From: Wenxinia marina DSM 24838
Lineage (GTDB): Bacteria; Pseudomonadota; Alphaproteobacteria; Rhodobacterales; Rhodobacteraceae
Direction: 5' to 3'
DNA: 64,000 nucleotides
Assembly (NCBI RefSeq): GCF_000379485.1
Contig: NZ_KB902276.1
Location: 1 to 64,000, forward strand
Shown here piece after piece: positions 1-7,437 of the stretch. The notes under the pieces were generated by a model, which ran no database searches, had not been told where the DNA came from, and saw nothing but the letters and a program-made list of their open reading frames with translations. Made by a program: the position numbers and the translations under genes. The number at the start of each line of letters is the position of its first letter. The first letter of the stretch is position 1.

Positions 1-270
1 CTGGCGGGACTGGCGCCGGTCGCGCGCGACTCCGGGATGCGCAGCCCGCCCCGCAGGATCGCCGGCGGCCGACCGGTGATCCGCTCGCTGCTCTACCTCG
101 CCGGCCTGCAGGCCTCGCGCCGGGACCCTGCCTTCGCCGCCTTCCGCGCCCGCCTCGAGGCCGCCGGAAAGCGTCCCAAGCAGGCCATCATCGCCGTCGC
201 ACGCAAGCTCCTCACCGTCCTCAACGCCATGCTCCGCGACGCCAAGGACTACGCGACAGCCAACCCCTGA
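1..270 (+). CDS. IS110-family transposase, C-terminal part (cut by window edge)
   Basis: The reading frame is open from the first base and encodes about 89 residues ending at a TGA. The sequence matches the C-terminal (Transposase_20) region of IS110-type transposases: LAGLAP, then a DSG serine motif, GGRPVIRSLLYLAG, and a terminal stretch resembling AIIAVARKLLTVLNAM. In this family the serine of the SG motif belongs to the DEDD/serine recombinase-like active site. The N-terminal DEDD half lies outside the window, so whether the element is intact cannot be judged. No inverted repeats are expected for IS110, and none is seen. Confidence 0.8.
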   Translation: MAGLAPVARDSGMRSPPRRIAGGRPVIRSLLYLAGLQASRRDPAFAAFRARLEAAGKRPKQAIIAVARKLLTVLNAMLRDAKDYATANP

Positions 271-647
271 GGTTACAGTTGCCGGCTCAAGGCCGAGGCG
301 GGCCTTCCGGGCGGGCCCGAACTCCCGCACCTTCAACTCACCCCGCCCGGTATCGGCCGCTTCAGCGCCCGGGCAGCGTCTGGCCGCCCCCCGGCCAGAC
401 GCTTCCTCACCCCCTGCGAGCCCCGTCGGTGCGTCTGCCCGCGGCCAGCCGCCGCCCTCCCGTCGCACTTACCCCGCCCCGGGCCTGACCCGGGGCCCCG
501 CGCCACTGGAGCGCGACCACCCGAAAGCTCGGATTTTACAGAACTTTCCGCCGCCTTTGTCGCGAAGCCGGTCCGACTTGACCGAATGTTAGGCCTTTTG
601 CCCGATCCCGATTTCCGCACCGCAACCGACGAAGCAGGGGCCGCAAG
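271..647. other. Intergenic, no gene recognised
   Basis: This 377-base stretch lies between the IS110 fragment and the LdtR-like regulator. Its open frames have proline/arginine-rich composition typical of random frames in GC-rich DNA, and no family was recognised. A possible -35 (TTGACC at 578-583) precedes the regulator, but no convincing -10 follows. The left part may belong to the end of the IS element. Confidence 0.5.
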
Positions 648-1157
648 ATGAGCCTGCACGCGCAGATCGACCGCACCGAGATGTCCGCCTCCGCACGGGG
701 CTTCATGCTCTCGTACCTCGAGACGCTGACGCTGGTGGAACGCCTCCACCGCCTCCTCCTCGACGTCATCAAGGACGAGTTCGAACGCCTCGGCATCCTG
801 GAGCTGAACGCCGTGCAGGCGCTGCTGCTGTTCAACATCGGCGACAACGAAGTCACGGCGGGGGAACTGAAGAGTCGCGGCTACTACCAGGGCTCCAACG
901 TCAGCTACAACCTCAAGAAGCTGGTCGAGATGGGCTACATGCACCACCAGCGGTGCGAGATCGACCGCCGCTCCGTCCGCGTCCGCCTGACCGAGAACGG
1001 CCGCCGCATCCGCGACGTGGTCGCCCGCCTGTTCGCCAGCCACGCCGAGGGGCTGATGGAGCGGGGGGTGCTCGACCACGACGGGATCGACCTGATCTGC
1101 GGCTCGCTGAAACGGGTGGAGCGGTACTGGACCGACCAGATCCGGTACATCTATTGA
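648..1157 (+). CDS. ldtR: MarR-like winged-helix regulator, LdtR type
   Basis: A 169-residue protein with a MarR-type winged helix. The central part has helix-turn-helix features (AGELKSRGYYQGSNVSYNLK) followed by a wing with DRRSVRVRLTENG. Length and sequence resemble LdtR, the alphaproteobacterial regulator described in Liberibacter and Sinorhizobium as controlling an L,D-transpeptidase and osmotic or cell-wall stress genes. No transpeptidase gene is adjacent here, so the target set is inferred only from the family. The ATG follows a weak purine-rich stretch (AGGGGCCGCAAG). It is a stand-alone gene: the next gene on this strand is over 4 kb away, and the following operon runs on the opposite strand. 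Confidence 0.75.
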   Translation: MSLHAQIDRTEMSASARGFMLSYLETLTLVERLHRLLLDVIKDEFERLGILELNAVQALLLFNIGDNEVTAGELKSRGYYQGSNVSYNLKKLVEMGYMHHQRCEIDRRSVRVRLTENGRRIRDVVARLFASHAEGLMERGVLDHDGIDLICGSLKRVERYWTDQIRYIY

Positions 1158-1412
1158 GGGCGGTACGGGCGGGCGCCGGATCGCGTCGGCGGGTTTCACC
1201 AACCCTAGGGGGGGCCAGGGCTGCCGGCCCAGGCTCACAAGGACCGCATCAGCGGAGGTGCCCCTCCCAAACGGGCCGTCCGCCCGCGCATCGGCGGGAT
1301 CCGCCCCGCCCGAGTGCCGGACCCCGCGGTCGCCTCGTCGCACGCCGACCCTGCCATCGTCCCGCAGGCGCCGAAGCAGCGTCGCCCGACCGAACCCGAC
1401 TCCCGCCGTCGC

Positions 1413-2183
1413 CTACCCCCCGCCGTCTTCCGCCACGTCGGCCCGGCCGATCACCATCGACGCGATCTCGCGCAGCAGCTTGCGGCGCATGGCGGCCTCG
1501 TAATCATCATAGCCCAGCGCCATCTCGACGAAGGCGCCCGGTCCGCCGGTGACGTTGGCCTCGAAGTACCCCGCGAGCCGCCTTATGTCGTCCGACCGGT
1601 CGTCGCCGCCGCCGGGGATCGCGCCGACGACGAGGCCGTTCACCGTCACCCCTTCGGGCAGGAAACGCTCGCGGATGACCGACGGCCGGGTGCCGGTGTT
1701 CGACTCGCCATCCCCGGACAGGTCCAGCGTCCGCCTCAGACAGTCTCCCTGGTCGCCGAGCAGCCGGAACCCCGCGGCCATCGCCGCGCCGATCGCGGTC
1801 GACAGCTGCGCCGGTTGTCGCTCCGCCCCGCGGATGCGCGCGATGGCGGCGTCGAGCGCGCCGGCGTCGCCGATCTCGGCCCAAGGCAAGATCAGCGACT
1901 GGCTCTGCGGCCCTGACCATTCGAACACGGCCAGTCGCACCGGCTGCCCCGGCACGCTCAGCAAGGCCTCGCGCACCTCCTCGGCGCCGAGCGCGTTCGC
2001 CAGCCCCTCCACCTGCAGCCGGTATTCGCGCTCGTCGACCGAGCCCGACACGTCGAGGCCGAGGACCAGCGCCTGCCGGCACTCCGCCGCCGCCGGTCCC
2101 GCCAGCAGGACGAACAGCCAGGCCAGCGCCGCCCGGGCCAGGGCGACCCTCCTCCCGACCGACCTGATCCCGGCGCACTTCAT
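1413..2183 (-). CDS. DUF1194 (VWA-like) secreted protein, second copy
   Basis: A 256-residue protein with an N-terminal signal sequence (hydrophobic LARAALAWLFVLLAG, cleavage near AAAEC) followed by a DUF1194 domain. The domain begins with a metal-binding-like DVSGSVD motif, recalling the DxSxS of VWA/MIDAS folds, and contains the family signatures SGDGESNTG and VTVNGLVVG. DUF1194 proteins are exported and of unknown function; metal-dependent ligand binding is a fold-based guess. The ATG overlaps the stop of the paralogous upstream gene by 4 bases (ATGA), so the two are translationally coupled. It ends the three-gene operon VOC protein - DUF1194 - DUF1194. Confidence 0.85.
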   Translation of the reverse strand: MKCAGIRSVGRRVALARAALAWLFVLLAGPAAAECRQALVLGLDVSGSVDEREYRLQVEGLANALGAEEVREALLSVPGQPVRLAVFEWSGPQSQSLILPWAEIGDAGALDAAIARIRGAERQPAQLSTAIGAAMAAGFRLLGDQGDCLRRTLDLSGDGESNTGTRPSVIRERFLPEGVTVNGLVVGAIPGGGDDRSDDIRRLAGYFEANVTGGPGAFVEMALGYDDYEAAMRRKLLREIASMVIGRADVAEDGGG

Positions 2184-2899
2184 CCCGGCCCGCCGCCCCG
2201 GCCGGCCGCGGGTCCGGCGTCGCCGATGGCGATCGCCGCCAACTCGCGCTCCAGCTTGCGGCGCATCGCGCGCTCGTAATCCCCGTAGCCGCGGGCGACC
2301 TGGATGAACGCGCCGGGCCCGCGGATGACCTCGCGCTGGAAGTAGGGGGCGACCGCCGCCTCGGCGCCGAACTCGGCGCCGATCACGACGAGGCCGTTCA
2401 CCGTCACGCCCTCGAAGTCGAAGGCGTTGTAGGCATCGAGCGGCCCGAACCCCTCGTTGTTGATGCCGTCCCCGGCGACGTCGAGCGTGCGGAACAGGCA
2501 GCCCGGCGCCTGGTCCAGCATCACCGCCGCATGGCCCAGCGCCGCGCCGAGGGCCGTCGGCATGTCCGACCGCGACCGCGGCGAGGCGGCGATGATCTCC
2601 GCCACCGCCAGCAGGTCCTCCCGCGTCTCGATCAGCTGCCACCCGTCGGTCAGCGGCACCTGGTCCCACCGCCCGGACCATTCGAAGACGTAGAGGGCGA
2701 CCGGATCGGCCGAGGCGAAGAACGCCGCCTCGATCTCGGGCGCGAGCAGGGCGGAGGCGAGGCCCCGCCGCTGCAGGCCATCCTCCTCGGCATCCACCGA
2801 GGAGGACACGTCGAGCGCCAGCGCCAGCGCCAGACGGCACGCCGCGGCCGGATCGGCCGCGACCATTCCGCTGGCGAAGGCGAGGGCGCGCAGGCTCAC
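2180..2899 (-). CDS. DUF1194 (VWA-like) secreted protein, first copy
   Basis: A 239-residue paralogue of the next gene. The start chosen is GTG, because it overlaps the upstream stop as GTGA and gives a short signal-like N-terminus (SLRALAFASGMVAADPAAAC) just before the domain. The MIDAS-like motif is DVSSSVD, with later landmarks DVAGDGINNEG and VTVNGLVVIG. The signal sequence is weakly hydrophobic compared with the paralogue, so export is likely but less certain. The tandem arrangement suggests duplication, with partners acting as a heteromer or on related ligands (inference). Function unknown. Confidence 0.82.
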   Translation of the reverse strand: MSLRALAFASGMVAADPAAACRLALALALDVSSSVDAEEDGLQRRGLASALLAPEIEAAFFASADPVALYVFEWSGRWDQVPLTDGWQLIETREDLLAVAEIIAASPRSRSDMPTALGAALGHAAVMLDQAPGCLFRTLDVAGDGINNEGFGPLDAYNAFDFEGVTVNGLVVIGAEFGAEAAVAPYFQREVIRGPGAFIQVARGYGDYERAMRRKLERELAAIAIGDAGPAAGRGGGPG

Positions 2900-3324
2900 C
2901 AGTGTCCCGTGTTCTCCATCGACGCCCACGGCTCGGCCGGCGCCTTGGCGTCGCCTTCCTGCAGCAGCTCGATCGAGATGTTGTCGGGCGACCGGACGAA
3001 GGCCATGTGGCCGTCGCGCGGCGGGCGGTTGATCGTCACGCCGTTGTCCATCAGGTGCTGGCAGGTGGCATAGATGTCGTCCACCCGGTAGGCGAGGTGG
3101 CCGAAGTGCCGGCTGTCCGAGGGCAGCCCCTCGTCGCCGTCCCAGTTCCAGGTCAGTTCCACCGGGCATTCCTCCTGCCCCGGAGGCGCCATGAAGACGA
3201 GGGTGAAGCGCCCCTTGTCGTTGTCGATGCGGCGCTTCTCCTGCAGGCCGAGCAGCTCGTAGAACTTCATCGAGGCGTCGAGGTCCTTCACCCGGACCAT
3301 GGTGTGCAGATAGCGCAGGGGCAT
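2896..3324 (-). CDS. gloA: VOC-family protein, glyoxalase I-like
   Basis: A 142-residue vicinal-oxygen-chelate protein. The four metal ligands of glyoxalase I are all in register: H7, E56, H76 and E119. It should convert the methylglyoxal-glutathione hemithioacetal to S-lactoylglutathione in the cytoplasm, a step in methylglyoxal detoxification. The start at MPLRYLHTM is preferred over an upstream ATG because AAGGAG lies 7 bases before it and family members begin there. Its stop overlaps the GTG of the downstream DUF1194 gene. The link between a glyoxalase and two secreted DUF1194 proteins is not explained by known pathways. Confidence 0.85.
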   Translation of the reverse strand: MPLRYLHTMVRVKDLDASMKFYELLGLQEKRRIDNDKGRFTLVFMAPPGQEECPVELTWNWDGDEGLPSDSRHFGHLAYRVDDIYATCQHLMDNGVTINRPPRDGHMAFVRSPDNISIELLQEGDAKAPAEPWASMENTGHW

Positions 3325-3387
3325 GGGGTCGTCTCCTTCGTGCGTCAGGTCGGGCGGAAGCCTAGCACGCCGGCCCGCCGCGGCCAC

Positions 3388-4791
3388 TCAGAAGGCGGAG
3401 CGCACCTCGACGCCGAGGCCGACGCTGCTGGTCTCGAACCGGCTGACGTTGCTGTCGGTCGCCGCGCCGTCCAGCGAGACGACGGGCACGAAGCCGGCCC
3501 AGGACCAGTCGACCAGCGCCGCCTCGATCCGGCCCGACAGCCGCCGGTCGTCCCGGCCGACGCGCACGAAGCCGACGACGCGCGGGTCGAAGATCGTGTA
3601 GTCGGGATAGTCGGTGACGGCGTAGGTCGCCGACAGCGTCACCAGCGCCGGCCCCACCTGCTGCGGCAGCCGGTGTCCGAGCCCGAAGCTCAGCGTGGTG
3701 GCTCGGGCGTTGGCGTTCTCCGACTCCAGCTGCTCGGCCCCCAGGGTGACCGAGGTCACGCCGCCGCTCCAGCCCTGCTGCCAGGTCGCCGTCAGGGCAT
3801 CGAGGCGCTCGCGCGTGTCCAGTTCGGGCCGGTCGCGCCATTCGGTCCCCACCGACAGCCGCAGGATGCGCTCCTCGCCCAGCGGCCGCGCCCAGTCGGC
3901 GTCGAGGGCGAGGAAGTCGTAGCCGACGTCGCCGGCCGTCCAGGACCGTCCCAGCGTCGCCGAGAGGCCAAGCGCGCCGCCCCCGAGGGCGCGGTCGTGC
4001 GACAGGCCGATGGCGGCCCGGGCGGAGCCGAAGTCCTCGGCGTCCAGCGGCTCTTCCCACGGCAGCGCGCCGTCCTGAAGCGCCCGCTCGGACTCCTCGG
4101 ACAGCCAGACGCGGCGGGTGGAGAGGTCCAGCCGCAGGAGGGTGCGCTGCGTCGGCGACTCCGACAGCCGGTAGGCGAGGGCGACCGATCCCGTGCCGAC
4201 CCAGCCGGACAGCGCCTGCGCCCCCGCACTCAGCCCGCCCAGCACCTCGCCATCGACGACGTAGTCGGGCGTGGTGGATCCGTTGTTCACGTTGTCGGAC
4301 GGCGCGACGCCGAACCGCAGCTCCACCGACAGGGGCGATTGCCGCCGCACGGAGGCGGCGTCCCGGATCGTCTGCGCCTCGGCTGCGGCATCCGGCGCGA
4401 CCGTCAGCGCGCGCCGCAGCCAGATCTGCGACAGCAGGAACCGCTCCTCCCGCGCCGCGGCGAAGGCGGCGAGCCGGGCCGCCCGGTAGCGTGCCGCGCG
4501 CGGGAGGCGGCCGTCCCGGTAGAGCGCCGCCGCAGCCTGCCGCGCCGCCGCCTCGTCGCCGGAGGACAGCGCCGCCTCGGCGACGATGGTGAGGGCGTCC
4601 GGATCCGACGGATCCCGGGCGAGCAGGCCCTCGGCATAGCGCCGCGCGTCGCCCGCCGCGCCCGCCTCCAGCGCCGCGCGCGCGAGCCCGAGCAACTGCG
4701 CCGGGGTCACCTCCACCTGCGCGGCTGCGGTCCCGCCACAGAGGGCGAGACCGACAGCCGCGGCGCCGATCAGGCAGCCGGGGCGGGGCAC
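3388..4791 (-). CDS. Slam-type outer-membrane protein (DUF560, surface lipoprotein assembly modifier)
   Basis: About 467 residues. After a signal peptide (hydrophobic CLIGAAAVGLALCGG, cleavage near AAAQ), residues ~30-140 are alanine-rich helical repeats of TPR type. Residues ~150-467 alternate polar/apolar beta strands (for example LSVELRFGVAPSDNVNNGS) and end in a terminal Phe (VEVRSAF), as expected for an outer-membrane barrel. This two-part layout is that of Slam (DUF560), which moves lipoproteins to the outer leaflet. A GTG at 4791-4789, five bases after the upstream lipoprotein stop, is the best start; no ATG is available near the signal peptide. The upstream neighbour is a lipoprotein and a likely client. 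Confidence 0.75.
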   Translation of the reverse strand: MPRPGCLIGAAAVGLALCGGTAAAQVEVTPAQLLGLARAALEAGAAGDARRYAEGLLARDPSDPDALTIVAEAALSSGDEAAARQAAAALYRDGRLPRAARYRAARLAAFAAAREERFLLSQIWLRRALTVAPDAAAEAQTIRDAASVRRQSPLSVELRFGVAPSDNVNNGSTTPDYVVDGEVLGGLSAGAQALSGWVGTGSVALAYRLSESPTQRTLLRLDLSTRRVWLSEESERALQDGALPWEEPLDAEDFGSARAAIGLSHDRALGGGALGLSATLGRSWTAGDVGYDFLALDADWARPLGEERILRLSVGTEWRDRPELDTRERLDALTATWQQGWSGGVTSVTLGAEQLESENANARATTLSFGLGHRLPQQVGPALVTLSATYAVTDYPDYTIFDPRVVGFVRVGRDDRRLSGRIEAALVDWSWAGFVPVVSLDGAATDSNVSRFETSSVGLGVEVRSAF

Positions 4792-4796
4792 CGCGC

Positions 4797-5855
4797 TCAG
4801 TTCGTCGCGCCGCGGTACAGGATGAAGCCGCCGGTCTCCTGTGCCGTCACGCCGTCGTACCGGGGATCGTCGGACTCCAGCACGACGATACCGACCAGCT
4901 CGCCCCCGTCGCCCGCCGTCGTGTCGCCGGCGAGGATGCCGTAGTAGGTGCCTTCCTCGTAGGTCTCGAGCGCGCCTGTCTCGCTCAATACGTTGCTCGA
5001 CAGGGTGCCGCTGATCTCGCCCGCCTCGGTCAGTCCGCCGCCGCCGCCCGCCTCGATGTTGAACAGGACGTCCGGCAGGACCAGCTGGTCCTCGCCGCCG
5101 AGGGGGACCGTCCCGCCCACCTCGTCGAAGGCCACCCGGTTGAAGATCCGTCCCTGCACGGCGTCGTTCGTGTTGAAATCGTCGAAGTCGATGGCGACCT
5201 GCATGTCCGCCCGGGTGAACTCCAGCCCGCCGCGGGCGTCGAACACCCGCATCCCCGCGTAGTCGCCCGAGAACACCGCCTGGCCGCTGTCGGGCAGCAC
5301 GACCGCGCCGTTGCGTTCGTACACGAAGCCACCGAAGCCGTAGTTGACGTAGCCGCCCGTCCGCACGATGGCGAAGGCGGTCCGCGCCTCGCCGTCGACC
5401 TGGTTGTCGCTGACGCCGTAGAGGGCGCGGTAGGGGACGATCTGGCCGATCGGCTCGCCGGTCAGCGTGTCCTCGGCCTGCACGTCCGCCTCGAAGACGG
5501 CGTAGCCGCCGAGCGAGCCGACCTCGGTGCCCCGCTGGTAGACGTTCGCCCCGTCGAAGCCGAGGCCGTCCACGACGAACGTGTCGCTGCCGGGCTGGTA
5601 GGCCACGGAATCGACGTAGCCACCGCCGGTGTCGCCCCCGGCCTCGCTTCGCGTCAGTCCGCCGTCGGGCTCGGGCTCGGTCGCCCCGGGCGGCAGCACC
5701 GTGCCGGTATCGAGGATGTCGTTCGGGGTCTCGGGATCGGTCGGGTCCGTCGGCTCGGTCGGCTCGGCGGGCTCCTCGTCGTCGAAGAACGGCTGCCCGT
5801 CGCCGCAGCCGGACAGGATCGCCAGGACCGACGCCGCGAGGAGAAATCTGTGCAT
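4797..5855 (-). CDS. Probable Slam-dependent surface lipoprotein
   Basis: A 352-residue lipoprotein: the signal peptide ends in the lipobox LSGC, followed by an acidic, threonine/proline-rich tether (EPTEPTDPTDPE and onward). The rest is Gly/Asp-rich beta structure with a C-terminal half (NAVQGRIFNR-like strand patterns, GTYYGILAGD, GGFILYRG) resembling the eight-stranded barrel of TbpB-like proteins exported by Slam. It sits immediately upstream of the Slam-type gene with a 5-base gap, the usual client-transporter arrangement. The ligand is unknown: TbpB relatives bind host metal proteins, but a free-living marine or soil bacterium would not need that. The pairing is solid context; client status is inference. 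Confidence 0.7.
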   Translation of the reverse strand: MHRFLLAASVLAILSGCGDGQPFFDDEEPAEPTEPTDPTDPETPNDILDTGTVLPPGATEPEPDGGLTRSEAGGDTGGGYVDSVAYQPGSDTFVVDGLGFDGANVYQRGTEVGSLGGYAVFEADVQAEDTLTGEPIGQIVPYRALYGVSDNQVDGEARTAFAIVRTGGYVNYGFGGFVYERNGAVVLPDSGQAVFSGDYAGMRVFDARGGLEFTRADMQVAIDFDDFNTNDAVQGRIFNRVAFDEVGGTVPLGGEDQLVLPDVLFNIEAGGGGGLTEAGEISGTLSSNVLSETGALETYEEGTYYGILAGDTTAGDGGELVGIVVLESDDPRYDGVTAQETGGFILYRGATN

Positions 5856-6046
5856 GGGGTGCTGCCTCGATTTGTGCTTGGGCGCACCCTACCGGCCGCC
5901 GGGTCCGTCCTGTCAACGTCCCGGGCGCGCTCCCCCTTGGTTGCACCTCGGCCCTGTCGCGCACGCGCCACGGACCGTAGGCGTTTCCGCGCCGGATGCC
6001 GCAAGATATGGTAGGCTCCGACTCACGCGCCCCAAGGAGAGCCGCC

Positions 6047-6967
6047 ATGCCCCTCAGCCCCGACCAGCAGGCCGAGATCGACTCCCTCCGCGCCCAGCCG
6101 CGCCAGACGCTGCGGGCAGTCAGCGAGGGGATGGAGGCGCATCTCTACAAGGCCGTCCCCGTCCTCGACCACGGCTTCGTCCGGGTGATCGACTACATGG
6201 GCGACGACGCCGCGATCTGCCAGGCGGCGCGTGTCAGCTACGGCCGCGGCACCAAGAGCGTGCAGAACGACGAGGGGCTGATCCGCTACCTCATGCGGCA
6301 CTGGCACTCGACCCCGTTCGAGATGTGCGAGGTCAAGCTGCACGTGAAGCTGCCGGTCTTCGTCGCCCGCCAGTGGATCCGCCACCGCACCGCCAACGTG
6401 AACGAGTATTCCGCCCGCTACTCCATCCTCGACCGCGAGTTCTACATCCCCCAGCCGGACGCGCTGGCCGCCCAGTCCGTCATCAACAACCAGGGGAGGG
6501 GCGAGGCGCTGTCGGGGGAGGAGGCCGCGCGGGTGCTGGAGTGGCTGAAAGCCGACGCCGGCCGCGCCTACGACCACTACGAGGCGATGATCGGCGACAC
6601 CGCCCCCGACGGCTCCGCCCAGGCCGGCCTCGCGCGGGAGCTCGCCCGGATGAACCTGCCGGCGAACATCTATACGCAATGGTACTGGAAGGTGGACCTG
6701 CACAACCTGTTCCATTTCCTCAGGCTGCGCGCCGACGCCCACGCCCAGTACGAGATCCGCGTCTACGCCGACGCCATCTGCGAGATGGTGAAGGACTGGG
6801 TGCCGGCGGCCTATGCGGCGTTCGAGGACTACCGGATGGGCGGGGTGACCCTGTCGGCGACGGGGGTGGCGTGTTTGCGGCGCATGCTGGCGGGGGAAGC
6901 GGTGACGCAGGAGACCAGCGGCATGAGCAAGGGGGAATGGCGGGAGTTCGAGGGGGTCTGGGGGTGA
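6047..6967 (+). CDS. thyX: Flavin-dependent thymidylate synthase
   Basis: A 306-residue ThyX. It makes dTMP from dUMP using methylene-tetrahydrofolate, FAD and NADPH. The diagnostic motif RHRTANVNEYSARYS lies at residues 112-126 and matches RHRxxSxNExSxRY, with Thr replacing the first Ser, which is tolerated in the family. STPFEMCEV and the QWYWKVDLHNLFHFL helix are also typical. The start at MPLSPDQQ is chosen because AAGGAGAG lies 8 bases upstream; an in-frame ATG 17 codons earlier has no such site. The gene stands alone, facing away from the lipoprotein/Slam operon. Confidence 0.97.
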   Translation: MPLSPDQQAEIDSLRAQPRQTLRAVSEGMEAHLYKAVPVLDHGFVRVIDYMGDDAAICQAARVSYGRGTKSVQNDEGLIRYLMRHWHSTPFEMCEVKLHVKLPVFVARQWIRHRTANVNEYSARYSILDREFYIPQPDALAAQSVINNQGRGEALSGEEAARVLEWLKADAGRAYDHYEAMIGDTAPDGSAQAGLARELARMNLPANIYTQWYWKVDLHNLFHFLRLRADAHAQYEIRVYADAICEMVKDWVPAAYAAFEDYRMGGVTLSATGVACLRRMLAGEAVTQETSGMSKGEWREFEGVWG

Positions 6968-7031
6968 GCCGGCTAGGCGATCTTGTTGGTTCGCCTTTAT
7001 TTCGGATGCCTTTTGCCAGGGGGCGATCTAG

Positions 7032-7083
7032 GTAGGGTGGGTGAAACCCACCGCCGCGCCCCGGTGGGTTTCACCCACCCTAC
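7032..7083. repeat. Perfect palindromic repeat, 21-bp arms
   Basis: Two perfectly complementary 21-base arms (7032-7052 and 7063-7083) flank a 10-base GC-rich loop. Each arm contains GGGTGGGTGAAACCCACC or its complement. Such GTGGGTTTCACCCACCC palindromes recur in many Rhodobacterales intergenic regions, in the manner of REP elements. It could end transcription of thyX but lacks a T-run. A degenerate half copy (GGGTTTCACCAACCCTAGG) lies at 1191-1209. The higA remnant's stop codon lies inside the right arm. Confidence 0.85.
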
Positions 7084-7274
7084 AGGCCCGCGTAGGCGTC
7101 CCGCGCCACCTCCAGCTCCCACGCCTTCTGCTGGGTCATCAAGAACTCCGTCGTCGTTAGCCGGGCGGCCGCGAGGCGCAGGGCGGTGTCGCCGGTGATG
7201 CCACGGCGGCCGCGGACGATCCCGCTCACGCGCTTCGGCGGCACGCCAATGCGGCGGGCGGGGCCGGCTGGCAT
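7080..7274 (-). pseudogene. HigA-type antitoxin remnant
   Basis: The 64-codon frame contains the central helix-turn-helix of HigA antitoxins (RIGVPPKRVSGIVRGRRGITGDTALRLA) followed by a degenerate EFLMTQQKAWELEVARDA segment. Intact HigA is near 100 residues; the N-terminal third (PGEIL...) is missing, upstream frames are not open in phase, and the C-terminus ends within the palindromic repeat. No HigB toxin is adjacent. It is most likely a decayed toxin-antitoxin locus with no function. Confidence 0.65.
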
Positions 7275-7341
7275 GACACATGAACCCCGCCCAGCGCGCC
7301 CCGTCCGGACCCCCTCGCGCCATCCCGATTGACCGCCGACA

Positions 7342-7371
7342 TTGACACGCCCCGTCTGCGGCGTGTAGTGA
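7342..7371 (+). promoter_or_regulatory. Candidate promoter of the LacI gene and sugar operon
   Basis: TTGACA at 7342-7347 is a perfect sigma-70 -35. A suitably spaced -10 (GTAGTG or TAGTGA at 7365-7371) is weak. The tandem operator-like repeats begin inside the presumed -10, where a repressor would block it. Confidence 0.4.
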
Positions 7372-7396
7372 CATCGGTGTCATGACATCGGTGTCT
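7369..7396 (+). promoter_or_regulatory. Tandem LacI-type operators
   Basis: Two adjacent copies of a 14-base palindromic site, TGACATCGGTGTCA (7369-7382) and TGACATCGGTGTCT (7383-7396). Each has 5-base arms TGACA/TGTCA around a TCGG centre; the last base of the second copy is mismatched. They lie 41 bases upstream of the LacI-family start and overlap the candidate -10. Autoregulation, with sugar-dependent control of the downstream operon, is the simplest reading. Confidence 0.6.
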
Positions 7397-7437
7397 CCCC
7401 TGCGGGCGGCGCGGTGGCAGGGCGGGGAGGAGGACCG

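Noticed and set aside
1191-1209. A second copy of the 7032 palindrome
   Set aside because: Only a half-length, imperfect match; too short to call confidently, mentioned with the main copy.
2902-4944. A 680-codon plus-strand frame opposite the glyoxalase and Slam genes
   Set aside because: Low-complexity composition with no ribosome site or family; antisense shadow.
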